A stretch of 64,000 nt of DNA, taken from positions 1-64,000 of the forward strand of contig NZ_JACHCC010000015.1 of assembly GCF_014207135.1 (NCBI RefSeq). Reading direction: 5' to 3'. Both the position numbers and the translations under genes were made by a program. The notes beneath the pieces were generated by a model that was given only the letters and a program-made list of their open reading frames with translations, made no database searches and was not told where the DNA came from. Shown here one piece after another: positions 28,059 through 34,954 of this stretch; the first letter of the stretch is position 1, and every line of letters begins with the position of its first letter. The stretch is from Pedobacter cryoconitis (GTDB taxonomy: Bacteria > Bacteroidota > Bacteroidia > Sphingobacteriales > Sphingobacteriaceae).

Positions 28059-28982
28059 ATGAAAAAAATTACGCTCATTATTTGTTGTTTACTATTTACT
28101 GGGTTTGAGTCTGAAGCTCAGTGGCAATTGCCGGTTATGTTGGATGACTTAAATTCATGGTCATCTAAATCGGGATTTATTAGTTATTATAACCATGATA
28201 AAAATATTCCGCCTGGAGCCGGTGTTTATGGAAACGGGATACAAATGGTTTTGGGTGGGGATGAAAGATTTGGTACTCAGTTGTTAGCCTCTACCTTCGC
28301 TGACGAAATGTACTTTAGAAGGAAGGTCGATGTCAAATGGAGTGACTGGAATAAGCTCTGGCATTCGGGGAATTTAAATCCTGCTGATTTCATGCAAAAG
28401 AAAGGAAGTTTTATACAGGATGCAGGAACCGTAAATTCTTTTAGAAATGGATATACATTCGCTTATGCTACCTCTGGTGCGCCCTGGAATGGTGCATTGA
28501 TGAGTTTTGGTGGGTTGCTCGAACGCTATGATTGTCAGTTTAGTACTGACTATGGGCCAAATGGTGGAGGACATATTTCTTTCCGGACAATGAATGGCGA
28601 TGCTAACCCTAATGTCTGGAATCCATGGAAGGAGATTTATCATGACGGCAATATTAACAAAGCTGATGTCAGTTTTACCTGTAAAGATCTGCGTGCAGCT
28701 GGTAATCTATGGGCTACGGAAATTAAAGTAGCTATGACTAATCCCTGGCCAGATTATGTTTTTGAGCCTTCATATGAGAAGTTATCATTGCCGGAACTGG
28801 AGAAATTCATTCAGACAAACAAACATTTGCCTGAAGTACCATCAGCTAAAACAGTTGCTAAAGACGGTGTAGATCTGGGAGATATGAATGCGAAGTTGTT
28901 GAAAAAAATAGAGGAATTAACCCTTTATGTTATCGAGTTGAAACATGAAGTGGATAATCTCAAAAAAGATAAAAGTCAGTAA
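28059..28982 (+). CDS. Exported fibre-like protein with pyocin-knob-like domain and shared C-terminal module, paralogue 6
   Basis: A 307-residue protein with a signal peptide (cleavage near SEAQ). The N-terminal part contains a pyocin-knob-like stretch (MYFRRKVDVKWSDWNKLWHS) of the kind found in phage tail fibres, then GGHISFRTMNGDANPNVWNPW. The constant module is IKVAMTNPWPDYVF, HLPEVPSAKTVAKDGVDLGD, LLKKIEELTLYVIELK and a coiled coil. It differs from its neighbours in everything except this C-terminus. A Sec signal makes a prophage tail fibre unlikely. It lies 6 bases after paralogue 5. Confidence 0.75.
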   Translation: MKKITLIICCLLFTGFESEAQWQLPVMLDDLNSWSSKSGFISYYNHDKNIPPGAGVYGNGIQMVLGGDERFGTQLLASTFADEMYFRRKVDVKWSDWNKLWHSGNLNPADFMQKKGSFIQDAGTVNSFRNGYTFAYATSGAPWNGALMSFGGLLERYDCQFSTDYGPNGGGHISFRTMNGDANPNVWNPWKEIYHDGNINKADVSFTCKDLRAAGNLWATEIKVAMTNPWPDYVFEPSYEKLSLPELEKFIQTNKHLPEVPSAKTVAKDGVDLGDMNAKLLKKIEELTLYVIELKHEVDNLKKDKSQ

Positions 28983-28991
28983 AAATTCGAG

Positions 28992-30230
28992 ATGCTAAAA
29001 GCCGGAGCCTTATATTTTGCTATTGTGATGGCTTTTTTTATTGCCATCATTACGGCTTCGCTGATTATGCTGGCTGCACATTTCAGAACTTCTTATCTAA
29101 AAGAGGTACGTTATGCCCGGCTTTTGAATAATTTAAATTCGGGTATCGGCTATGTGCTGGCTGATCAGGATACTTCTAAACCGAAACTGGCAGTTGATTT
29201 ATTTAAAAATCAATCGGATAGTGTTTTGTTAGAACGGAAAAACTGGGGTGTTTATAATCTTGCAGTTGTTAAATCACACATACTCGGGGATACAATAAGT
29301 AAGGTTTTTTTTACTGGTATTAAGACGGATAAAGATCCTGATGTATTGTACCTGAGTGATGAAGACCGGCCACTTTCAGTAAGTGGAAATACGCGGTTAA
29401 CAGGGGATGCGGCTTTACCAAAGGCAGGTATCAAGCAATCTTATGCTGAAGGGAAGCCTTATACTGGGGATAAGAAACTGATCGACGGGAAAAATACCTC
29501 TAGTAAACGGACATTGAAAGGCTTAAATAGCAATATGGTTAAGGAAATTCAGGCCAGGTTTAAGCCAGCAGTTAAACCTTTGCAGGTGTTAAATGTATCG
29601 AAATTAAGTGTTTCTTTTAAAGACTCAACAAGAACTTTTAAACTGCTTCCTGGTTCAAAAATAGATAGTGAACTGGAAGGTAATATTATCCTGGTATCAG
29701 ATACTTCGGTTACCATTTCGGCTACGGCCAAGTTGAATCACATACAAATTTATGCACATTCAGTTGCCGTAGAATCGGGTTTCAAAGGTAACTGCCAGAT
29801 TTTTGCAAGGGATTCTGTAGTCGTTGGTGAAAATGTCCGTTTTGATTATCCTTCTGTGGTAGGGGTGTTACGTACAATCGGAACTGCTAATCAGCCATCG
29901 GTTACTTTTGGAAAAGGATTGCAGTTTAATGGCATTGTGTTTACTTATGAGGAGAAACGCAGCGCGATGCAAACGTTAATAAGTTTGAGCAAGGAGAGCC
30001 ATCTGAATGGCGAAGTGTATAGTACAGGACTGATCAAGGTCCAAAAGGGTGTATCTATTGCGGGGAAGGTATCCTGTAACCGTTTTATTATGCAGACACC
30101 GGTCACTCTGTACGAGAATTTTCTGATCGATGTTGTGTTTAACCGTAAAGCCAGAAGTAAATATTATCTGAGTGCTGGTTTATTTGAAGGTCAGGCTAAG
30201 GAAAAGGAGGTACTGCAGTGGTTAAGATAA
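28992..30230 (+). CDS. Membrane-anchored protein with bactofilin-like beta repeats; possible GspK/PilX-like tip pseudopilin
   Basis: A 412-residue protein. It starts with a hydrophobic pilin-like helix (ALYFAIVMAFFIAIITASLIML) that lacks the glutamate at +5, as GspK does. After a Lys/Ser/Thr-rich middle part, a beta-solenoid-like region follows (NHIQIYAHSVAVESGFKGNC, FARDSVVVGENVRF, GEVYSTGLIKVQKGVSIAGK) like polymer-forming bactofilin domains. It lies directly upstream of two minor pseudopilins, overlapping the next by 13 bases, which fits a GspK-like place in the operon. The beta-helical tip is not what standard GspK has, so the identity is tentative. Confidence 0.5.
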   Translation: MLKAGALYFAIVMAFFIAIITASLIMLAAHFRTSYLKEVRYARLLNNLNSGIGYVLADQDTSKPKLAVDLFKNQSDSVLLERKNWGVYNLAVVKSHILGDTISKVFFTGIKTDKDPDVLYLSDEDRPLSVSGNTRLTGDAALPKAGIKQSYAEGKPYTGDKKLIDGKNTSSKRTLKGLNSNMVKEIQARFKPAVKPLQVLNVSKLSVSFKDSTRTFKLLPGSKIDSELEGNIILVSDTSVTISATAKLNHIQIYAHSVAVESGFKGNCQIFARDSVVVGENVRFDYPSVVGVLRTIGTANQPSVTFGKGLQFNGIVFTYEEKRSAMQTLISLSKESHLNGEVYSTGLIKVQKGVSIAGKVSCNRFIMQTPVTLYENFLIDVVFNRKARSKYYLSAGLFEGQAKEKEVLQWLR

Positions 30231-30568
30231 AAGTACAGGCTTCTACACTGATTGAGGTGTTAATCGCAATGGTTATCATTATGATCGTTTTTACGCTTGG
30301 CATCAGGATTTTTAATAATGTTTTATACAGTAGTCCTGCTTCAAAGAAAATACAGGTACAGCAGCAGCTGGATGTCTTTTCCAAAGCTGTACAGCAAAAG
30401 GGATATCTGGAACAACCGGAGATGGTTGTAGACAGTGTACATTATAAGTTTACTGTTGACAGCAATAGTGCCAGTGGATTAAAGCACATAGAGATTATAG
30501 CCAGTCAACATGATCAGCAGTTGGGGCATACGGATGTTTTATATAAGAGTAAAAGCCATGAAGAGTAA
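30218..30568 (+). CDS. Minor pseudopilin (prepilin-type N-terminus)
   Basis: A 116-residue protein with a prepilin leader: MVKIKVQA then STLIEVLIAM, so cleavage after Ala8 leaves Ser at +1 and glutamate at +5, followed by the hydrophobic helix. The start is a GTG at 30218, supported by a strong Shine-Dalgarno sequence (AAGGAGG, 7 bases upstream), which is unusual for a Bacteroidota. It overlaps the preceding gene by 13 bases. The globular part is short and resembles GspI/J-size minor pseudopilins. It should form part of the pseudopilus tip. Confidence 0.75.
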   Translation: MVKIKVQASTLIEVLIAMVIIMIVFTLGIRIFNNVLYSSPASKKIQVQQQLDVFSKAVQQKGYLEQPEMVVDSVHYKFTVDSNSASGLKHIEIIASQHDQQLGHTDVLYKSKSHEE

Positions 30569-31031
30569 GGTATCTGCATTTACACTGATGGAGATTACAG
30601 TGGCTATGTTAATTTCGGCTATCTGTATTACGATCTGTTATTCGGCATATGGTCTGATACAGAGCTATTATATTCGGTTTGAGGAGAAAAATAAAACATC
30701 TTCACTGGTGATGGATTTAAAGCATGTGCTGGAGAGGGACTTTTTGAAAGCAATACACATTATCAGAACAGAGAATGGACTTGAAGTACAGCAGGATAGT
30801 TTAAATATTGATTATTCATTCCAGGATAAACAGATCCTGAGACAAATCAAAAGCTTGCATACCGATACGTTTTCGATGCCAGCACAAAAGATTGATTTTT
30901 ATTTTGAAGGGCGTGAGGCTCATGTTGCCGATACAGTTGACCAGCTGAACCTGATTTTGCAAATGAATAAAGACGTGCAGGTACCTGTACAAATTAATAA
31001 GTATTATAGTTCTGCTGATTTATTTAAGTAA
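30558..31031 (+). CDS. Minor pseudopilin (prepilin-type N-terminus)
   Basis: A 157-residue protein whose ATG at 30558 overlaps the end of the previous gene by 11 bases; a longer reading from 30510 would bury the leader. The leader MKSKVSA is followed by FTLMEITVAMLISAI with glutamate at +5, the canonical type IV prepilin signature. The globular domain (SLVMDLKHVLERDFLKAIHI) recalls GspJ-like minor pseudopilins. It sits just before the GspF-like gene, completing the pseudopilin block. Confidence 0.8.
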   Translation: MKSKVSAFTLMEITVAMLISAICITICYSAYGLIQSYYIRFEEKNKTSSLVMDLKHVLERDFLKAIHIIRTENGLEVQQDSLNIDYSFQDKQILRQIKSLHTDTFSMPAQKIDFYFEGREAHVADTVDQLNLILQMNKDVQVPVQINKYYSSADLFK

Positions 31032-31033
31032 TT

Positions 31034-32173
31034 ATGGCATCCATCGATATATCCAATTATAAACAAAAACCAAAGCCATCGGCAGGAAGTTCAAAGTCAG
31101 GAATACTGGATTTTCTGAACAAGGATATCTCTTTTGGGAATGGTCAGTTACCTGATAAAAAAAAGGAAGCTTTTTACAATGAACTGGGAACATTGACCAG
31201 ATCGGGTATTGATATTAAAACGGCACTGGAATTAACCAGTAGCTCTTATACGAAAGCGAAAGATATAGAACTGTTTAAAAGTATTCAGGAGGCAGTTGTT
31301 TCGGGACAGTCTTTATCTGAGACTTTACAAAGTCAGGAGAAATTCAGTAGCTATGAGTATTATAGTGTACGTATCGGCGAGGAGACAGGCAGACTGGGCG
31401 AAGTACTGAATGAACTGGCTAAGTATTATAAAAGTAAGATCTCGCAGCGACGTAAAATTATCGGGGCTATTACTTATCCACTACTGGTACTGAATACATC
31501 CTTCGCGGCTATCTTTTTCATGATCAAGTTTGTGGTACCGATGTTTGCCGACGTGTTTAAACGTTTCGGTGGCAAGCTTCCCTATCTGACGGCTTTAATT
31601 GTTAGTTTCTCAGACTGGTTTGACCGTTATATTTATGTTTTACTGTTTGCCATTGTGGCTCTGGTTGTTTTTTACCTGGTTAGTCGCAGGCAGGCCTGGT
31701 TTCAGCGTTTTTCGGCAATAGCAGTTCTGAAAATACCACTGGCGGGAGATATTGTCAAGAAAATCTATCTCGCCCGTTTTGCGAATACGATGCGGCTGCT
31801 GACAGGTACGAATACACCATTATTGCAGGCTCTGGGGATGGTCAAGCAAATGATCGCTTTTTATCCGATCGTAGAGTCGTTGACTATGGCTGAAAAGGAT
31901 ATCCTGCATGGTAGCAGTTTATCGGAAACACTGGCAAAACATGATTTTTACCCGGTGAAATTTATACAGATGATCAAGATTGCAGAAGAGGTGAATAAAC
32001 TGGAATATTTCTTTGAGCAGCTGTCAACCCAGTACACAGAAGAAGTAGAGTATAAAACCAACGCGATCAGCGGATTGCTGGAACCTTTGATTATCATCTT
32101 CCTGGGAATGGCAGTCGGAATTATTCTGATTGCGATGTACCTGCCGATGTTCCAGATGAGCAATAGTTTTTAA
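31034..32173 (+). CDS. Inner-membrane platform protein, GspF/PilC family
   Basis: A 379-residue protein that contacts the ATPase and pilins at the base of the machine. Two GspF repeats are visible. The first has FYNELGTLTRSGIDIKTALE and GQSLSETL, the second RFANTMRLLTGTNTPLLQAL and GSSLSETLAKH. Membrane segments are at about 150-175, 190-212 and 350-373 (IIIFLGMAVGIILIAMYLPM). The usual GspF C-terminal pattern GLLEPLIIIFLG is clear. It begins 2 bases after the minor pseudopilin gene. Confidence 0.92.
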   Translation: MASIDISNYKQKPKPSAGSSKSGILDFLNKDISFGNGQLPDKKKEAFYNELGTLTRSGIDIKTALELTSSSYTKAKDIELFKSIQEAVVSGQSLSETLQSQEKFSSYEYYSVRIGEETGRLGEVLNELAKYYKSKISQRRKIIGAITYPLLVLNTSFAAIFFMIKFVVPMFADVFKRFGGKLPYLTALIVSFSDWFDRYIYVLLFAIVALVVFYLVSRRQAWFQRFSAIAVLKIPLAGDIVKKIYLARFANTMRLLTGTNTPLLQALGMVKQMIAFYPIVESLTMAEKDILHGSSLSETLAKHDFYPVKFIQMIKIAEEVNKLEYFFEQLSTQYTEEVEYKTNAISGLLEPLIIIFLGMAVGIILIAMYLPMFQMSNSF

Positions 32174-32194
32174 ATTAACACAATCCATATAATT

Positions 32195-33061
32195 ATGAAA
32201 AAAATAGTACTCTTTTTCCTTTTTTTAGCTGGAGCAATGGCTTCGCAGGCTCAGACACCAACGCAGGTCGTAACCTTTCCGGGTGTCAACTATGTTTATT
32301 TGGGGAGCTTAACTCAGTCCGTGGGAAGTACATATAACTCTCAGAAAATAATTGTTAAAATACTGGGAGGATCCTGGTTTGGAGACTCTAATGGAGAAAC
32401 AGCTTTTTATATCTCAAATAGAAATGGATTAACGATTAATGAAACTAGTTTAGGAAGTAATATGACTAGTAGAGTAACTCTAAAAGTGTACCAGAATGGT
32501 GCAAATATCGATTTTTATCTTATGCCTAGTTTAGATGATTATACTTCCTTTGCAGTTAATTCTTATTCTTTTGGCTATCAATTGACCCCTCAATTTGTAA
32601 ATATTGTGGTACAACAAGCTGTGCCCAATGGAACAGATATAACCTCATCAGTGATCATAAATCCCACTATAATGACGGATGGAGGTGGAAACATCGGAAT
32701 AGGTACAACAACTCCAAATGGATATAAACTGGCTGTTAATGGAGGAGTTCATGCGAAGAGTGTTAAAGTAGACACCGATAACTGGCCAGATTATGTCTTC
32801 CATAAGGATCATGTTTTAATGCCGCTGACTGAAGTCAAAACGTATATAGACGAGAATCATCATTTGCCAGAAATACCTTCTGCAAAAGAAGTAACTGAAA
32901 AAGGATTGGACCTGGGTGAGATGAATAAACTCCTGACTAAAAAGGTGGAGGAATTAACACTTTATCTGATCGAAGTAAAAAGTGAAAAAGATAAAGAGAA
33001 GAGAGATCAGGAGGATCGTATTAACAGACTCGAGGAACAACTGAAAAAAATAACCCGATGA
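32195..33061 (+). CDS. Exported fibre-like protein with shared C-terminal module, paralogue 7
   Basis: A 288-residue protein with a signal peptide (SQAQT). The N-terminal domain (VVTFPGVNYVYLGSLTQSVG, AFYISNRNGLTINETSLGS) has the same general plan as paralogue 3. It is followed by IGIGTTTPNGYKLAVNGGVH and the constant region IKV-type KSVKVDTDNWPDYVF, HLPEIPSAKEVTEKGLDLGE, MNKLLTKKVEELTLYLIE, then a charged coiled coil. It is the last of the seven tagged proteins and comes 21 bases after the GspF-like gene. Confidence 0.75.
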   Translation: MKKIVLFFLFLAGAMASQAQTPTQVVTFPGVNYVYLGSLTQSVGSTYNSQKIIVKILGGSWFGDSNGETAFYISNRNGLTINETSLGSNMTSRVTLKVYQNGANIDFYLMPSLDDYTSFAVNSYSFGYQLTPQFVNIVVQQAVPNGTDITSSVIINPTIMTDGGGNIGIGTTTPNGYKLAVNGGVHAKSVKVDTDNWPDYVFHKDHVLMPLTEVKTYIDENHHLPEIPSAKEVTEKGLDLGEMNKLLTKKVEELTLYLIEVKSEKDKEKRDQEDRINRLEEQLKKITR

Positions 33062-33137
33062 TATCTTGCCTTATCAGTGGGGCATGGGATCGTCAAGGCA
33101 CCTTGGTAAGCGGGCAGTAGTAAATAAAACAAGAATA

Positions 33138-33335
33138 ATGGGTGAAGATTTTTTTTCTAAGATTTTAGGGGGGACGGCGAGTTTGATGTTAGGAATTACA
33201 GTGCTTTTCTATGTGATAGAGGACAGAAAGACTGGCTATAGAGGTACATGGGTAAATAACTTTAGATTATATATTGGATCGATAGGGGGAATAATACTTG
33301 GATGTGTTTTAATTTATAAAGCTATTTTCGGATAA
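33138..33335 (+). CDS. Small two-helix membrane protein, unknown
   Basis: A 65-residue protein with two hydrophobic stretches (GGTASLMLGITVLFYVI and LYIGSIGGIILGCVLIYKA) separated by a short polar loop. The ATG at 33138 is preferred to a TTG at 33066, which would add a non-homologous-looking tail. It may end the secretion operon (76 bases downstream) or be independent. Nothing in the sequence reveals its function. Confidence 0.5.
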   Translation: MGEDFFSKILGGTASLMLGITVLFYVIEDRKTGYRGTWVNNFRLYIGSIGGIILGCVLIYKAIFG

Positions 33336-33377
33336 ACTGGTCCCCTGGGGACAGACAGAAGCAAATGAAGTTTTAAT

Positions 33378-33415
33378 AAAAAGGCAGTATACGGTTTATG
33401 GTATACTGCCTTTTT
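33378..33415. terminator. Strong hairpin between the secretion cluster and purD
   Basis: A 15-bp perfect stem (33378-33392 with 33401-33415) with an 8-base loop and A/T runs on both sides. It can stop transcription in both directions, ending the plus-strand cluster and the minus-strand purD. Confidence 0.85.
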
Positions 33416-33436
33416 GTTAAAAGATCTTTCTTCAAT

Positions 33437-34711
33437 CTACATCAGGTCGAAACCTATATCTTCTCTAAAATATTTTCCGTCAAAGTAAATCCTGGCTGCA
33501 TCCGCCGTTGCTGATTGTAAAGCTTCAAACATGTCGTCCTGTAAACTGGTTACGGCTAATACGCGTCCGCCATTGCTTTTAATCACTCCGCCTTCAGCAA
33601 TAGTGCCGGCGTGGAAAGCTGTTGATTTGCGGATATTATCAATACCTGTCATAACCTTACCTTTTTCATATTCGCCGGGATAACCTCCTGCTACGATCAT
33701 GACTGTGGCTGCGCTTTTAGGGCTGATCTTTAGTTTAACGTCTTTTAGTTTTTTCTTTGAAGTTGCGATGAACAATTCTACCAGGTCATTCTCAATTCTT
33801 GGTAAAACACTTTCCGTTTCAGGGTCTCCCATTCTGCAGTTATATTCAATGATCATTGGTTTGTCACCAACTTTAAATAAACCGAAGAAAATAAAGCCTG
33901 TATAATCTATTTTATCTTTCTTTAATCCGTTGATTGTAGGGATGATAATACTGTTTTCCACTTCTTTCAGGAATTTCTCATCAGCAAAAGGAACCGGGGA
34001 TACTGAACCCATTCCGCCTGTATTTAATCCTGTGTCTCCCTGTCCGATACGTTTGTAATCCTTCGCCTCTGGCAGAATTACATAGTTATCTCCATCGGTC
34101 AGTACAAACACAGACAATTCAATACCTGTTAAAAATTCTTCGATGACAACGATCGCTCCGGCATTACCAAATTTGCCCTCACTTAACATCGATTTCAGCT
34201 CGGCCTGGGCATCAGCTTTGGTTTCACAGATCAGTACGCCTTTACCAGCGGCTAATCCGTCTGCTTTTAACACAACAGGCAGACTGTGGTTTTCGAGGTA
34301 AGCTAAACCAGCTTCCAGCGTATCTTCTGTGAAAGATCTGGACCCAGGATGAGGAATACCATGGCGTGCCATAAATTCTTTAGAGAAATCCTTGCTGCCT
34401 TCCAGTATCGCACCTTCTTTTTTAGGGCCGATTACAGGAATTCCTGCCAGTTTTTCATCTTCCAGGAAAAAATCATGAATACCATTTACCAGAGGCTCTT
34501 CGGGACCAACTACAACCAGCTCAATTTTCTCCGTTAATACCAGTGTTTTGATAGCTTCAAAATCATTTGGATTAAGGTTTACATTTTTACCATATGCTGC
34601 CGTTCCACCGTTACCCGGTGCAATAAATAGTTTGGAGCACTGTTCAGACTGACTCATCTTCCAGGCGAAAGCGCTTTCTCTTCCACCAGAACCTAATAAT
34701 AAGATATTCAT
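33437..34711 (-). CDS. purD: Phosphoribosylamine--glycine ligase
   Basis: This 424-residue ATP-grasp enzyme makes GAR in the second step of purine synthesis. Seen are the N-domain MNILLLGSGGRE, the ATP-grasp segment VLKADGLAAGKGVLI, EEFLTGIELSVFVL, the metal site EYNCRMGDPETE and the closing VLAVTSLQ. The motif GGREHA reads GGRESA, an H-to-S change in a conserved N-terminal motif. The start is set at 34711: it matches the family N-terminus, and a TATCTTTG promoter element lies 5 bases upstream, inside the longer reading. It is monocistronic here. Confidence 0.95.
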   Translation of the reverse strand: MNILLLGSGGRESAFAWKMSQSEQCSKLFIAPGNGGTAAYGKNVNLNPNDFEAIKTLVLTEKIELVVVGPEEPLVNGIHDFFLEDEKLAGIPVIGPKKEGAILEGSKDFSKEFMARHGIPHPGSRSFTEDTLEAGLAYLENHSLPVVLKADGLAAGKGVLICETKADAQAELKSMLSEGKFGNAGAIVVIEEFLTGIELSVFVLTDGDNYVILPEAKDYKRIGQGDTGLNTGGMGSVSPVPFADEKFLKEVENSIIIPTINGLKKDKIDYTGFIFFGLFKVGDKPMIIEYNCRMGDPETESVLPRIENDLVELFIATSKKKLKDVKLKISPKSAATVMIVAGGYPGEYEKGKVMTGIDNIRKSTAFHAGTIAEGGVIKSNGGRVLAVTSLQDDMFEALQSATADAARIYFDGKYFREDIGFDLM

Positions 34712-34716
34712 ATCAG

Positions 34717-34724
34717 CAAAGATA
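34717..34724 (-). promoter_or_regulatory. -7 element just upstream of purD
   Basis: Minus-strand TATCTTTG fully matches TAnnTTTG and ends 5 bases before the ATG, so the transcript would start at or next to the start codon. The -33 element is not clear. Confidence 0.45.
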
Positions 34725-34954
34725 ACGGCTTTGGTCAAGAGGCTGTTTAAAAATTATCAAATAAATTTCACCCATTATTACCCCAGGATGACAATTTGTA
34801 CCGATCTGGCTAAATAAAGCCTTGGATCGGCAAGAAATGCGGAGATATTTTGTATTTTTATCGCTCGAAAACTGCCAAAGTGACCTGTCTGCTGATATGG
34901 CTTGGTTGTTGTAAAATGATGATTTTAAAACAAATAAAACACTAATTAGAAACG

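Noticed and set aside
15643..33061. Tail-fibre-like proteins as a prophage
   Set aside because: No capsid, terminase, portal or integrase is present, and all seven have Sec signal peptides.
33341..33353. GTCCCC-T-GGGGAC palindrome as a regulatory site
   Set aside because: A single 13-base palindrome with no second copy; it could be chance.
34801..34832. Inverted repeat upstream of secA as a secM-like regulator
   Set aside because: There is no open reading frame with an arrest motif, and the structure is short.
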